Positions 17,331-26,523 of a stretch of 60,446 bases of DNA are shown here, piece after piece. Source of the DNA: an uncultured Oxalobacteraceae bacterium (GTDB lineage Bacteria; Pseudomonadota; Gammaproteobacteria; Burkholderiales; Burkholderiaceae); NCBI GenBank assembly GCA_946479255.1, contig CAMLFK010000004.1, forward strand, positions 1 to 60,446, written 5' to 3'. The position numbers were made by a program, and so were the translations under genes. The notes beneath the pieces were generated by a model. The model saw only the letters and a list, made by a program, of their open reading frames with translations. It did not search any database and was not told the origin of the DNA. Every line of letters begins with the position of its first letter. The first letter of the stretch is position 1.

Positions 17331-18036
17331 TGTTCTGAAAGCCGCTGCGGCTGACCGGAATGCGGGTGCCATCGGCCAGGATGGCGGCGTGGCTGTCGCG
17401 GCCCTGCTCGATACTGCCGATGGCCGCGAAACTGACCAGGTATGAACGGTGGACACGTACGAAACAGGCCGGATCGAGCTGGCTTTCGAGTTCGGACAGG
17501 CGCTGGTTTTTCAGATACGATTTGCCATCGGCGCGAATGCACACATAATCATCCTGGGCTTCCACATAGGTGATCGCGGATGCCGCTATCACATGCACGC
17601 GCCCGCCGTCGCGAATGAGCACGCGGTCGAGCGGCCTGGCGCGCAAGCCCGGTTCCGCGAGCACCTTGCCGACAACATCGGAGCGCGCACTGCTTGCGCG
17701 CGCGTGCGCCAGGGCCCGGTCGAAACGCTCCTGGCTGAACGGTTTGAGCAGATAATCGACCGCGTGCACGTCGAATGCCTTGACCGCGTACTGGTCGTAG
17801 GCCGTCACGAACACATAGCGCGGCTTGTTCCCGGCCAGCTCGACCACTTCAAACCCATTTAGCTTAGGCATCTGAATATCCAGGAACACCAGCTCGGGAT
17901 CATGTTCGGCGATTGCCTTGACGGCGTCGAAGCCATTGGCGCATTCAGCCACCACCTCGATATCGGGATGGGCTGCGATAAATTCGCGCAGCAGTGCGCG
18001 CGCCAGTTCTTCATCATCGACAATCACGACGCGCAT
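17311..18036 (-). CDS. LytTR-family response regulator
   Basis: DNA-binding response regulator of the LytR/AlgR type, 241 residues. The receiver domain has acidic pair Asp7-Asp8 and phosphoacceptor Asp53 (LVFLDIQMP), with Lys in YLLKPF near 103. The C-terminal LytTR domain (about 135-240) contains YVEAQDDYVCIRADG and FVRVHRSYLVS. The gene overlaps its histidine kinase by 13 bases and is the last of a four-gene operon with two LiaF/LiaI-like membrane proteins, so it probably answers envelope stress or regulates its own operon. It also overlaps the convergent helicase gene by 20 bases. Confidence 0.95.
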   Translation of the reverse strand: MRVVIVDDEELARALLREFIAAHPDIEVVAECANGFDAVKAIAEHDPELVFLDIQMPKLNGFEVVELAGNKPRYVFVTAYDQYAVKAFDVHAVDYLLKPFSQERFDRALAHARASSARSDVVGKVLAEPGLRARPLDRVLIRDGGRVHVIAASAITYVEAQDDYVCIRADGKSYLKNQRLSELESQLDPACFVRVHRSYLVSFAAIGSIEQGRDSHAAILADGTRIPVSRSGFQNIKHLAR

Positions 18037-19085
18037 GGGATCTCCGTAGTCGATGCAGGAAGTGTCAGGACAACTTCAAATTCGGCCTCGCCTCTGGCCG
18101 GGTGCACGCTGGCCTCGTGCGCATAAGCCGCGGCCAGGCGCTGGCGCACATTGGCAAGGCCAATACCGCCGGGGTCCGCCGCCGGCATCTCCGGATCGAT
18201 CTGATTACGCACACAAATACGCAGCAGCGAGCCGCTGCGCTGCGCCTCGATATGCAGCAGGCCGCCGCCGCTCAGATTGCCGATGCCATGCTTGACCGCG
18301 TTTTCCACCAGCGGCTGCAATATCAAGGGCGGCAATAAACAGGCGGCCGCTTCATCATCGATCGCCTGGCTCACCTGCAGGCGTGCGCCAAAGCGCACCT
18401 GTTCGATGGCCAGGAATCGCAGCGCCAGCGCCACTTCCGCTTGCAGCGTCACCTTGGTATTGGCGTCCATGGCGAGGCTGTGGCGGAAGAAATCGGCCAG
18501 CTGCACCGTCATCGTACGGGCCCGGGCGGGGTCCATCGAGGTCAAGGCACTGATTGAATTGAGACTGTTGAACAGAAAGTGGGGATCGATCTGTGTACGC
18601 AGCATGCGCAGCTCGGACTCGCGGGCCATCAGTGCAGCCTCCAGTTCGCGCTTTTCGGCATGCCGCGCCCGTTCGAACTCAATGACCAGATAATGCGCCA
18701 CCGCCGACAAACCATACAGAATCAGGCCCCATCCGAAGATCATCGCCAGCGCGGGTGCGCCGAGCGGTATGCCGGCCTGCCATAGATCGCTCCACAGCAG
18801 GCACAAGGCGGTCCACAGGGCACCGGCCATCGCCGCCGACACCAGGAATACACCGATAATGACTTGCGCCGGCTTGTCCGCCAGCGGAAACGCGCGGCAT
18901 AAATAATAGACCGAGAAACCGCAGGCCACCGCATACACCAAAGTCACCGGCACCGAAAATATCAGCGCATCGGCCAGGGCGGCACCGGTGGCCGCGTGGA
19001 TCAGCGCGGCAAACACCAGGCCTAGCAGCAGCCACACCATCATATAAGTGAGAAGCAGGCGCCGCCGGAAAAAGCGTGCGTTCAT
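18024..19085 (-). CDS. LytS/YehU-type sensor histidine kinase
   Basis: Inner-membrane histidine kinase, 353 residues, partner of the LytTR regulator. Four to five membrane helices fill residues 8-135 with no large periplasmic domain, suggesting it senses through the membrane or through its neighbours. The His_kinase domain has the phosphoacceptor motif QIDPHFLFNSLNSI near residue 170. The ATPase domain has QPLVENAVKHGI (N box) and GGIGLANVRQRL (G box). It follows the LiaF-like gene with a TGATG overlap. This arrangement of a membrane LiaF-like protein and a cognate kinase recalls Firmicute LiaFSR, although the kinase family differs. Confidence 0.94.
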   Translation of the reverse strand: MNARFFRRRLLLTYMMVWLLLGLVFAALIHAATGAALADALIFSVPVTLVYAVACGFSVYYLCRAFPLADKPAQVIIGVFLVSAAMAGALWTALCLLWSDLWQAGIPLGAPALAMIFGWGLILYGLSAVAHYLVIEFERARHAEKRELEAALMARESELRMLRTQIDPHFLFNSLNSISALTSMDPARARTMTVQLADFFRHSLAMDANTKVTLQAEVALALRFLAIEQVRFGARLQVSQAIDDEAAACLLPPLILQPLVENAVKHGIGNLSGGGLLHIEAQRSGSLLRICVRNQIDPEMPAADPGGIGLANVRQRLAAAYAHEASVHPARGEAEFEVVLTLPASTTEIPCAS

Positions 19086-19798
19086 CAGTTACGAACTTCG
19101 ACGCCACCCATGACCGCATAGCCGCGTACGATCAAGCGCTTCGAACCATCGGGTGGACGCACGGTTTTCTCTTCGAAGCCGCCCATGATGGGCGTGCCAT
19201 GCAAAATAACGGTCCAGTCGGGCGGGACTTTCAGGTTGATGCCGCCCATGACGGCAAATACATTGACCACCACCTCGCCTTGCATGGAGCAGCCACGCAG
19301 GTCGATTGAGCAGCCGCCCATGATCGCAGTCAGTTCGCCGCCGCTGAAATGCGGCGTGGTCAGGCGGCGTTCAAAGCTGCCCAGAATAGCGGTGGCGTCG
19401 ATAAAATCATCGCCGCCGCCGTCGTCCTTCAGCTTGTCGCCATTCTGCTCGTTCGCACGGCGTCCGGCCAGCGCCTTATACACGACCGATCCGCCGACGA
19501 AAATCAGCACGGATGGCCACAGCATGCGCCAGCTGAAATCGAACAAGCCCACGCGGCTCATCATCATGGTGGCACCGACGCCGACCAGCAAAAACCCGAG
19601 CAGGTTTCCATTGGGCGAGCGGGTATCGCTCAGTTTGACGATGCCGAGGACGATCAACAGCACCGGCCAGAACGAAATGGCTTCGTGAAAATCGATGATG
19701 TCGAGATTGTCGAGCAGGAACAGGACCCCGACCGCAATGACCAGCAGGCCGAGCACCACCTGCCCAGGCATGCCGCGTCCACTGTTAGCGCTTTTCAT
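19085..19798 (-). CDS. LiaF-like membrane protein (DUF5668 plus C-terminal LiaF-type domain)
   Basis: Inner-membrane protein of 237 residues. Residues 10-110 form about four helices of the LiaI/LiaF (DUF5668) type. The soluble C-terminus (about 135-237) is a beta-rich LiaF-like domain with a repeated MGG signature (AIMGGCSIDL, FAVMGGINL, TPIMGGFEE, YAVMGGVEV). In Gram-positive bacteria LiaF restrains the LiaS kinase. Direct overlap with the histidine kinase gene here suggests a similar modulatory role, which is inference. It overlaps the upstream small membrane protein gene by 14 bases. Confidence 0.85.
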   Translation of the reverse strand: MKSANSGRGMPGQVVLGLLVIAVGVLFLLDNLDIIDFHEAISFWPVLLIVLGIVKLSDTRSPNGNLLGFLLVGVGATMMMSRVGLFDFSWRMLWPSVLIFVGGSVVYKALAGRRANEQNGDKLKDDGGGDDFIDATAILGSFERRLTTPHFSGGELTAIMGGCSIDLRGCSMQGEVVVNVFAVMGGINLKVPPDWTVILHGTPIMGGFEEKTVRPPDGSKRLIVRGYAVMGGVEVRN

Positions 19799-20162
19799 TG
19801 AGGTCCTCCGTATTGTGTGCGAAGCGCGCCCGGATCAAGGGCTCGATCGCGATCTTGATACCAAATGCGACAATCAGGACCGGCCAGCTGTTGGCGAAGG
19901 TCAGTCCGTACATATTCTCGAACACGGCGAACAGCCACAGGCCGAGGAACATCTCCCACAAGCCATTGCTGAAATGGCGTGCGGTGGGATATCCCACCAT
20001 ATTATTCATTCCAATGACGACCAGGATCAGCGGCGCATAATGCCACAGGCTGCGCAGCTCGATGATATCCATCGTGTCGAGAAAGAGCGCGATGCCCGCG
20101 CCGACAATGAGCAAGCCCCAGACCAGCTGGCGCCGCCATTCGTATGAAGAATTGGAATCCAT
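19785..20162 (-). CDS. Small LiaI-like membrane protein (DUF5668)
   Basis: A 125-residue membrane protein with four predicted helices spanning about residues 12-110 and short polar ends. The ATG at 20162 is chosen because AGGAGGTGAC stands directly upstream at ideal spacing; the open frame runs on to 20267 without a comparable site. The sequence LVWGLLIVGAGIALFLDTM and SWPVLIVAFGIKI match the repeated helix pairs of the LiaI/LiaF-like transmembrane family. It heads the four-gene operon, suggesting that it contributes to the signal-sensing unit. Confidence 0.82.
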   Translation of the reverse strand: MDSNSSYEWRRQLVWGLLIVGAGIALFLDTMDIIELRSLWHYAPLILVVIGMNNMVGYPTARHFSNGLWEMFLGLWLFAVFENMYGLTFANSWPVLIVAFGIKIAIEPLIRARFAHNTEDLNEKR

Positions 20163-20265
20163 GTCACCTCCTGAAAGTACGGAAGTAACGATACCCGCAT
20201 TCAAGGCAAGGGAAAACAAGAATTCGGCGGATGGCGTACAGACACCGGCGAATGGCGGATGCAAC

Positions 20266-20296
20266 AAGGCCCGCGCCGGAATCCGGGGCGGGCCTT
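20266..20296 (-). terminator. GC-rich hairpin downstream of the 59-residue ORF
   Basis: Nine-base arms AAGGCCCGC and GCGGGCCTT around a 13-base loop that itself pairs partly. It lies 32 bases past the stop of the lysine-rich ORF on the minus strand. There is no clear U-run, so it may be a weak or Rho-assisted terminator. Confidence 0.45.
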
Positions 20297-20327
20297 GAGG
20301 AAAACGAGATGCCTTATGTACGGCGCA

Positions 20328-20507
20328 TCAGGCCGGAGGCAAAACCATTTCGGCGATCGGTGGCTGCTTGCGCACCTGGTTGCGGTACTTGGTCCTGGCG
20401 ATGGCCTTCTTGATTTCTTCGCGCGCGATGTTGGTGCGCTTGGTTTCTTTCTTCTCCGCTTTGCTGCGGTGTTGGGCTTCGTCTTTGTTACCGATACGTT
20501 TGGTCAT
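20328..20507 (-). CDS. Small lysine/arginine-rich protein (59 residues, hypothetical)
   Basis: Not recognised. The frame starts MTKRIGNKDEAQHRSKAEKK and is preceded by AAGGAGAAAACCC, a near-perfect ribosome binding site 8 bases from the ATG, so translation is likely. About a quarter of the residues are Lys or Arg and most of the chain is predicted helical, ending PIAEMVLPPA. Such small basic proteins could bind nucleic acid or ribosomes, but nothing in the sequence proves this. It sits alone between the LiaF-like operon and a second small ORF of the same strand. Confidence 0.68.
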   Translation of the reverse strand: MTKRIGNKDEAQHRSKAEKKETKRTNIAREEIKKAIARTKYRNQVRKQPPIAEMVLPPA

Positions 20508-20597
20508 GGGTTTTCTCCTTGTTTGATAATTTTTCTTCAGTATGCAAGTGGCCTTGCGCGTTCAACATAGGAGCACGCCACGTGCTCTTGTAGGACT

Positions 20598-20762
20598 TTA
20601 TGATGGGCGTGCGGTCTTGGGCCATTTCGTATCTGTGCTGAGCAGGCCCCAGCCAAGCTCACGGCGAATTTCTTCAGGCGAAGGCGGCGGTTTCGCTTCA
20701 CGTGTGCGGCGCTCGAGATATTCGCGGACCAGATGCTTGGGTGGATGGGTCAGGGTAGTCAT
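20598..20762 (-). CDS. Small hypothetical protein (54 residues)
   Basis: A short frame starting MTTLTHPPKHLVREYLERR with GGAG about 8 bases upstream of the ATG. It is charged (Arg, Lys, Glu), with a PPPSPEE linker in the middle and RRELGWGLL after it; no membrane segment or signal peptide. The organisation resembles small conserved proteins of unknown function in Oxalobacteraceae, but I cannot name a family. Codon usage matches the surroundings. The 235 bases upstream of it (20763-20998) hold no further convincing gene, only a few short GC-rich inverted repeats. Confidence 0.55.
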   Translation of the reverse strand: MTTLTHPPKHLVREYLERRTREAKPPPSPEEIRRELGWGLLSTDTKWPKTARPS

Positions 20763-20998
20763 AGCAAGCTCCGTTTCCAGTGTGCTTCGATCTCCTGCCG
20801 CGAGGTTCGCGCCAGCGCTGGTGTTCTGGTGCCGATCCTTGAGGCGACCGGCTAACCTGCTGAGGAAACTACTTCATCGCCGGCTTCGCCGCGATGCGCT
20901 TCACTCACACAGCTTCATCATAGGCGCGCACGATTAGCGCGACCGTTCGTTGCCGCACACTGTGCAAAAAACCACACTCGGTGTACCCACGGCGGCCT

Positions 20999-21643
20999 TT
21001 AGCCAAGCCAGATGGCGCGCGTGCGCCGGTACCATGCGTGCCGTTGCGCCATGCCGGCCGCGCCGCCGTTGATCATACGGGCCGCCGCTTCGATGGCGTC
21101 ACGGTCGGCGGCGGCATTGCATCCACGCCCTTGCCAATGGGCCGCGGCCACCGGCAGGCACCACACCGGCAGCAGCACGGCATCGGGATCGCGGGTGAAG
21201 TCCGGCACCGCCGCCGCGTACTTGCATAAAGCTGTGGTCGCGCGTGCATAGCTGTCCTTTCCAGTCAGCTGCAATAGTCCGCGACCACGAAAAGTGTAGC
21301 CATCATCCGCACCGACGTTTCCCAGCCGCCCTGCATACACCGCGTTGGCAAGCTTGCGCGGCTCGTGTGCATACGCACGCGGGTCGAGCGGGCCGCGCGG
21401 CATGAAGCGCGTCGGCCACACCAGCGGCAGGCGCCGCGTGGAGTAGTCGAGGTCTTCATAGAGCAAGGTCAGGGCACCGGTTTCGTGCATGACCTGGGCC
21501 ATGAAGTGCGCCAGCCGCAGGGACGAGGCATTGATGGCAAAACATCCCAGCACCTGGGCGGCGTCGCCGAAGGCGGCGCGGTACGCCGGCAGGCAATGCG
21601 GAGCAAGCTGGCCGATCTGGTCGAGCGTGATAGAGACGGCCAT
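20999..21643 (-). CDS. Glycoside hydrolase family 19 endolysin/chitinase-like protein
   Basis: GH19 enzyme of the compact phage-endolysin type, cleaving peptidoglycan or chitin. The 214 residues contain the catalytic HETG motif (His53-Glu54), a second acidic candidate at Glu63 (LLYEDLDYS), and the substrate-binding block FRGRGLLQLTGKDSYARA, all typical of GH19. It lacks an N-terminal signal peptide and any binding domain, so export would need a holin, a secretion system or lysis. A T6SS or phage-remnant origin is possible, but no phage genes are next to it. A tandem repeat lies immediately upstream. Confidence 0.85.
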   Translation of the reverse strand: MAVSITLDQIGQLAPHCLPAYRAAFGDAAQVLGCFAINASSLRLAHFMAQVMHETGALTLLYEDLDYSTRRLPLVWPTRFMPRGPLDPRAYAHEPRKLANAVYAGRLGNVGADDGYTFRGRGLLQLTGKDSYARATTALCKYAAAVPDFTRDPDAVLLPVWCLPVAAAHWQGRGCNAAADRDAIEAAARMINGGAAGMAQRHAWYRRTRAIWLG

Positions 21644-21655
21644 GGCGTGCTCTCG

Positions 21656-21735
21656 TTGTTTCTGCTTCGTTTCTCGTTTCTGCTTCTCGTTTCTGCTTTT
21701 CGTTTCTGCTTTTCGTTTCTTCTTCTCGTTGCTTC
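21656..21735. repeat. Tandem repeat of about 13 bases, unit close to TTTCTGCTTTTCG
   Basis: About six imperfect copies of a pyrimidine-rich unit (TTTCTGCTTCTCG / TTTCTGCTTTTCG) run without interruption just upstream of the GH19 start codon. On the minus strand they are purine-rich (CGAAAAGCAGAAA), so they would form the 5' untranslated region or promoter of that gene. No spacers or protein-coding signal, hence not CRISPR. Confidence 0.85.
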
Positions 21736-22106
21736 ATCTTAGAAAGCGAGCCGGCGCGCTCTTTCATCGAAATCAAAACATCCGCAGGTTGTGAACGGTA
21801 CATGCGTCGCACCGGATTTAAATCGGGCCACAAATGTTCTTACTGGAAATTAGATACGTAAAGAAATATATAGCCGCGATTCTTTGATTACGAAAATCAA
21901 TTAGTTGAGGCCCGGATTCCGGCAAAAGTCAGCCATTGAGCATAATCAAACCCGCCCCCCTACCCCGGCCACATAATCAATCAACACATCAATTAAGCGT
22001 CTCGTCGGCAAGCTTATCAGTAATAAACTATTGCGGGAATACCGAAGCGCCTGTCGTTAATCCATCATTATTTTATTTACTCACCAGCGCATCTTTCCTA
22101 AACGCC
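21736..22106 (+). promoter_or_regulatory. AT-richer leader region upstream of the polysaccharide operon
   Basis: About 370 bases without a convincing gene, clearly lower in GC than its surroundings. It holds an interrupted palindrome TTGATT-N5-AATCAA at 21884-21900 and several A/T tracts (21855-21900, 22065-22080). This is the likely location of the promoter and operator of the plus-strand polysaccharide operon. A TTG-initiated extension of the first gene through here (from 21936) is unlikely. Confidence 0.45.
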
Positions 22107-24065
22107 ATGCCGACCTTTTATATTCAACCGGTCCACCGATTCTGTAAAGAATTGGTTTCAATGGGTCGCAGAGGCAAAATCGCGCTCATGGTGGCGGTCG
22201 ATTCGATCGCCCTTCCCGGCTGCCTGTTTTTTGCGATGCTGCTGCGCGTCGGCGACGTGGACCTGGCGGCCAGCCATGGGCCCGCCTGGTATGCGGTGAC
22301 GGCCGTGGTCACCATCGCGGCGCTGTCCATGTCAGACCTGTACCGCGCGGTGATCCGTTTCATCGACCAGCGCATGCTTGCCGTCACCGGACTGGCGCTT
22401 GGCGTGGCGGTCATGTGCCTGTACGTCATCCTGCTGGCGCAGGGCGACACCAGCTTCCCGCGCAGCGCGCTCGCCATCTACTGGTTCATCGTGTTTTCGT
22501 ACGTCGTCACCTCGCGCATCTCGGTGCGCAACTTCTTGCGCAACCATATTGCCGAACGGCCCGGCGCGGATCATACAGTCGCCATCTATGGCGCTGGCGA
22601 GCCGGGCGCGCAGCTGGCCATGACCATGCGCACGAGCAACGAGTACCGGCCGGTCTGCTTCTTCGACGAAAAGCATCTGCTCAACGACCGCACCATTGCC
22701 GGCCTGCGGGTATTCCATACCGACCGGCTGGCCGAGATGGTAGACGCGCTCAGCATCCGCTCCGTCATCATCGCCATCCCGCGCGTCTCGCCCGAACGCC
22801 TGCGCGACATCATGCAGCGCATGGCCCAGGCCGGCGTCACGACCAGGATACTCAGCCGCCTGCTCGCGCTGGCCGACGACAAGGCACCGATGCCGGCGAT
22901 CCGCGAACTGAAAGTCGAAGACCTGCTCGGGCGCGCCCCGGTACCGCCGCGGCACGACCTGTTCGGGCGTTGCGTCAACGGCAAGGTGGTGCTGGTCACC
23001 GGCGCCGGTGGCTCCATCGGCAGCGAACTGTGCCGGCAGATCGTCACCTTGCAGCCGACCCAGCTTCACCTGCTCGACCACTCCGAATACGCGCTGTACA
23101 CCATCAAGCAGGAGCTGGTCAACCGCTTCCCCGGCCTGCCCATCATTGCCCACCTGGGGTCGGTATGCTGCGTCACCATGGTCGAGCGCATCCTGCAGGA
23201 CGAGCACATTGACACCATCTACCACGCCGCCGCCTACAAGCACGTGCCTCTGGTGGAAAGCAATATCGTCGAGGGCTTGCGCAACAATGTGCTGGGCTCG
23301 CAGGTAATCGCCGCCGCCGCCGCCCGCTTTGGTGTGGAAACCTGCGTGTTGATCTCCAGCGACAAGGCGGTGCGGCCCACCAACATCATGGGTGCCAGCA
23401 AACGCATCGCCGAACTGATCTTCCAGGCCACCGCCGCGGACAATCCCGGCACCACTTTCTGCATGGTGAGGTTCGGCAACGTGCTGGGCAGCTCCGGCTC
23501 GGTCATCCCCCTGTTCCAGCGCCAGATCGCCCACGGCGGCCCGCTGACCATCACCCATCCCGAGGTATCGCGCTATTTCATGCTGATCCCGGAAGCGGCC
23601 CAGCTGGTGATCCAGGCTGGTGCCATGGCCAAGGGCGGCGACGTGTTTGTACTGGACATGGGCGAGCCGATCCGCATCGTCGACCTGGCGCGCACGATGA
23701 TCGTCATGTCGGGCCTGACCGAAAAAACCCCGCAGCATCCGGAAGGCGATATTGAAATCAAATTCGTCGGATTATTTCCGGGCGAAAAACTGAATGAGGA
23801 ATTGCTCACGGATGGAAAAGTCTATCCCAGCGAGCATCCACGCATTATGCGAATGAAAGAACATGCCCTGCATCCGGGAATATTGGAAACCTATATTACT
23901 TTCCTGATGACGGCCTGCGATACCAACGATCGCGGAATGATCGAATCGATGGTCAAGGCCATCGTTTCCGAATACACGCCGCAATATTCTGTGCCGCCAG
24001 CGCTGACGCCTGCAAAAAAACCCCATGCCGCGCCGGTGACTAAAACTGTTCCATACCGAATTTAA
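22107..24065 (+). CDS. WbpM/CapD-family membrane UDP-sugar 4,6-dehydratase
   Basis: Membrane-bound nucleotide-sugar dehydratase or epimerase that starts synthesis of a 6-deoxy-4-keto amino sugar. From the ATG at 22107 it is 652 residues, close to WbpM (665). Four N-terminal membrane helices (about 25-140) precede two Rossmann domains: [11 protein letters not shown] and the catalytic-domain [13 protein letters not shown]. The [16 protein letters not shown] block near residue 420 is the family's active-site signature. It opens the plus-strand operon; together with the DegT aminotransferase at 34824 it could supply a UDP-4-amino-4,6-dideoxy sugar. The start is uncertain: 22161 is another candidate. 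Confidence 0.88.
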   Translation: MPTFYIQPVHRFCKELVSMGRRGKIALMVAVDSIALPGCLFFAMLLRVGDVDLAASHGPAWYAVTAVVTIAALSMSDLYRAVIRFIDQRMLAVTGLALGVAVMCLYVILLAQGDTSFPRSALAIYWFIVFSYVVTSRISVRNFLRNHIAERPGADHTVAIYGAGEPGAQLAMTMRTSNEYRPVCFFDEKHLLNDRTIAGLRVFHTDRLAEMVDALSIRSVIIAIPRVSPERLRDIMQRMAQAGVTTRILSRLLALADDKAPMPAIRELKVEDLLGRAPVPPRHDLFGRCVNGKVVLVTGAGGSIGSELCRQIVTLQPTQLHLLDHSEYALYTIKQELVNRFPGLPIIAHLGSVCCVTMVERILQDEHIDTIYHAAAYKHVPLVESNIVEGLRNNVLGSQVIAAAAARFGVETCVLISSDKAVRPTNIMGASKRIAELIFQATAADNPGTTFCMVRFGNVLGSSGSVIPLFQRQIAHGGPLTITHPEVSRYFMLIPEAAQLVIQAGAMAKGGDVFVLDMGEPIRIVDLARTMIVMSGLTEKTPQHPEGDIEIKFVGLFPGEKLNEELLTDGKVYPSEHPRIMRMKEHALHPGILETYITFLMTACDTNDRGMIESMVKAIVSEYTPQYSVPPALTPAKKPHAAPVTKTVPYRI

Positions 24066-24087
24066 TAGCATTTGCGGAGAAACCAAT

Positions 24088-25416
24088 ATGCGTGATGAAC
24101 ATTCCAGCGATCATCTAACACGCCTTATCGCCCGTGTTGAAACCCGTTGCGCCGTCATCGGCATTATCGGCCTCGGTTATGTGGGATTACCTCTCAGCCT
24201 GCGTTATGCGGAAGCGGGATTTAAGGTGCTGGGCATCGATATCGATGCTGCCAAGGTAGAACGCATCAACCGCGGCGAGACCTACATCAGGCATATCGCA
24301 TCGGAAACAGTGGCCGCAGCGCGCGCCCGCGGATTCGAAGCCACGTCCGACTTCAGCCGCGCGGCGCAAGCCGACGCCCTGATCATCTGCGTGCCGACGC
24401 CATTGAACGCCTATCGCGAACCGGACCTGAGTTTCGTACTGGCCACGGCCGATGCCCTGCTGCCGCATATGCGCGCCGGCCAGATCGTCTCGCTCGAGAG
24501 CACCACTTATCCGGGCACCACGGATGAGGAATTGCGGCCCCGCCTTCAGTCGCGCGGTTTCACCATAGGCCAGGACGTGTTCCTCGTGTTCTCGCCGGAA
24601 CGCGAGGACCCCGGCAACCAGCAGTTCGATACCCGCACCATTCCCAAGGTGTGCGGCGGCGATACGCCGGCCTGCCTGCAGGCCGGCCTGGCCCTCTACA
24701 GCGCGGCGATCGATACTGTGGTGCCGGTCAGTTCCAGCCGCGCGGCCGAGCTGACCAAGCTGCTCGAAAACATCCACCGCGCCGTCAACATTGGCCTGGT
24801 CAATGAAATGAAGATCATTGCCGACCGCATGGACATCGACATCCACGAGGTCATCCGCGCCGCCGCCACCAAGCCTTTCGGCTTTACCCCGTACTACCCC
24901 GGCCCCGGCCTGGGCGGCCACTGCATTCCGATCGACCCTTTTTACCTGACCTGGAAGGCCCGGCAGTTCGGGCTGCACACGCGTTTCATTGAACTGGCTG
25001 GAGAAATCAACAGCGACATGCCGCACTGGGTAGTCGGCAAACTGGCCGACGCCCTCAATGAACGCATGCGCTCCATCAAGGGAAGCCGCGTGCTGGTGCT
25101 GGGCATCGCCTACAAGAAGAACGTCGAGGACATGCGCGAGTCGCCTTCGGTCGAGCTGATGGAAATCCTGCGCGACAAGGGCGCCTTGGTGGCCTACTCC
25201 GATCCCCACGTGCCGCAGTTTCCGCCGATGCGCGAGCACCGCTTCGACCTCGCCAGCATCGAACTGACTCCCGCCACCATCGCTTCCTACGACGTGGTGC
25301 TGCTGGCGACCAGCCACAGTGCGTTCGACTACGCCATGATCCAGCAGTACGCGTGCCTGATCGTCGACACCCGCGGCGTCTACCTCGAACGCCTGTCCAA
25401 TGTCGTGAAGGCCTAA
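24088..25416 (+). CDS. wbpA: UDP-N-acetyl-D-glucosamine 6-dehydrogenase, WbpA-like
   Basis: NAD-dependent oxidation of UDP-GlcNAc to UDP-GlcNAcA, first step toward 2,3-diamino uronic acids. The 442 residues include the Rossmann motif [12 protein letters not shown] at about 26-37, and the catalytic cysteine in [12 protein letters not shown] (near residue 276), then [23 protein letters not shown] of the C-terminal UDP-binding domain. GGAG upstream of the ATG is well placed. Order with the next three genes (dehydrogenase, Gfo/Idh oxidoreductase, acetyltransferase, aminotransferase) matches the Pseudomonas WbpA-B-D-E route. Confidence 0.92.
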   Translation: MRDEHSSDHLTRLIARVETRCAVIGIIGLGYVGLPLSLRYAEAGFKVLGIDIDAAKVERINRGETYIRHIASETVAAARARGFEATSDFSRAAQADALIICVPTPLNAYREPDLSFVLATADALLPHMRAGQIVSLESTTYPGTTDEELRPRLQSRGFTIGQDVFLVFSPEREDPGNQQFDTRTIPKVCGGDTPACLQAGLALYSAAIDTVVPVSSSRAAELTKLLENIHRAVNIGLVNEMKIIADRMDIDIHEVIRAAATKPFGFTPYYPGPGLGGHCIPIDPFYLTWKARQFGLHTRFIELAGEINSDMPHWVVGKLADALNERMRSIKGSRVLVLGIAYKKNVEDMRESPSVELMEILRDKGALVAYSDPHVPQFPPMREHRFDLASIELTPATIASYDVVLLATSHSAFDYAMIQQYACLIVDTRGVYLERLSNVVKA

Positions 25417-25428
25417 GGAGCAAACGCC

Positions 25429-26490
25429 ATGCGCATTTTCGCTTCTCCCATCCTCGACCGCCGCATCCGTTTCGCGCTGGTCGGCTGCGGGCGTATCGCC
25501 AACAATCACTTCAACGCGATCGCCGCCCACGCCGACCGCTGCGAACTGGCCGCTGTCTGCGACATCAATCCGGAGGCCGCCGCCAGGGCTGCCGCGGCCA
25601 CCGGCGCGCGCGTCTATCGCAGTCTGGACGACATGCTGGCGCGCAGCGACGCCGATGCCGTCATCGTCGCCACGCCGTCCGGCCTGCATGCGGGCCAGGC
25701 CATCCAGATCGCCGCGGCCGGACGCCACGTCATCACCGAAAAACCCATGGCCACCCGTTGGGACGACGGCAAGCGCATGGTGGCGGCCTGCGATGCCGCG
25801 GGCGTGCGCATGTTCGTCGTCAAGCAGAACCGCCGCAACGCCACCTTGCAGCTGCTCAAAAGCGCGGTCGACAAGAAGCGCTTCGGGCGCATCTATATGG
25901 TCAACCTGAATGTCTTCTGGACCCGGCCCGCCGAATACTACAACAGCGCCAAGTGGCGCGGAACCTGGGAATTCGACGGCGGCGCCTTCATGAACCAGGC
26001 CAGCCATTATGTCGACCTGCTCGACTGGATCATCGGGCCGGTGGAAAGCCTGCAGGCCTATACCGCCACCTTGGCGCGCGACATCGAGGTCGAGGACACC
26101 GGTGTCATCAGCCTGCGCTGGCGTAACGGCGCGCTCGGATCGATGAACGTGACCATGCTGACCTACCCGCGCAACCTGGAAGGCAGCATCACCGTGCTGG
26201 GCGAATCCGGCACCGTGCGCATCGGCGGAGTGGCCGTCAATGAAGTCCAGCAGTGGGAATTCGCCACGCCGCATGAAGACGACCGGCTGGTGGGCGACGC
26301 CAGCTACCACACTACCTCCGTGTACGGCTTCGGCCATCCGCTCTACTACGACAACGTCATCAAGGTGCTGCGCGGCGAAGCCGAGCCCGAAACCGACGGG
26401 CGCGAAGGACTCAAATCGCTCGAAGTGCTGATCGCCGCCTACATGTCGGCGCGCGACGGCCGGCGCGTCGCCCTGCCCCTGGAGTACTAG
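25429..26490 (+). CDS. wbpB: Gfo/Idh/MocA oxidoreductase, WbpB-like
   Basis: Oxidises the 3-hydroxyl of UDP-GlcNAcA to the 3-keto intermediate in the Wbp pathway. The 353-residue protein has the N-terminal Rossmann motif FALVGCGRIANNHFNAI, the EKPMATRWDDG motif of the Gfo/Idh/MocA family (near residue 104), and the GTWEFDGGAFMNQASHYVD segment with catalytic His in the C-terminal domain. AAGGAG precedes the ATG. Its final codons PLEY-stop are the first unit of a threefold 15-base repeat. Confidence 0.9.
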   Translation: MRIFASPILDRRIRFALVGCGRIANNHFNAIAAHADRCELAAVCDINPEAAARAAAATGARVYRSLDDMLARSDADAVIVATPSGLHAGQAIQIAAAGRHVITEKPMATRWDDGKRMVAACDAAGVRMFVVKQNRRNATLQLLKSAVDKKRFGRIYMVNLNVFWTRPAEYYNSAKWRGTWEFDGGAFMNQASHYVDLLDWIIGPVESLQAYTATLARDIEVEDTGVISLRWRNGALGSMNVTMLTYPRNLEGSITVLGESGTVRIGGVAVNEVQQWEFATPHEDDRLVGDASYHTTSVYGFGHPLYYDNVIKVLRGEAEPETDGREGLKSLEVLIAAYMSARDGRRVALPLEY

Positions 26491-26517
26491 TCCCTGGAGT
26501 ACTTGCCCCTGGAGTAA
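26477..26517 (+). repeat. Three 15-base direct repeats (CCCTGGAGTACT unit) across the wbpB stop
   Basis: CCCTGGAGTACT occurs at 26477, 26492 and (ending AAC) 26507, period 15 bases. The wbpB stop TAG lies in the first unit; the frame stays open through the next two to a TAA. Each unit contains GGAG, and the last one is about 10 bases from the next start codon, so it may act as its ribosome binding site. Confidence 0.9.
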
Positions 26518-26523
26518 CAAGCA

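Noticed and set aside
20999..21643. GH19 gene as evidence of a prophage
   Set aside because: No holin, capsid, integrase or att site nearby; an isolated lysin gene is not enough.
21656..21735. CRISPR-like array
   Set aside because: Units are contiguous with no unique spacers and only about 13 bases long; no cas genes nearby.
21936..22106. TTG-initiated N-terminal extension of the WbpM-like gene
   Set aside because: It adds non-conserved low-quality sequence through an AT-rich promoter region; the ATG at 22107 gives the usual family length.
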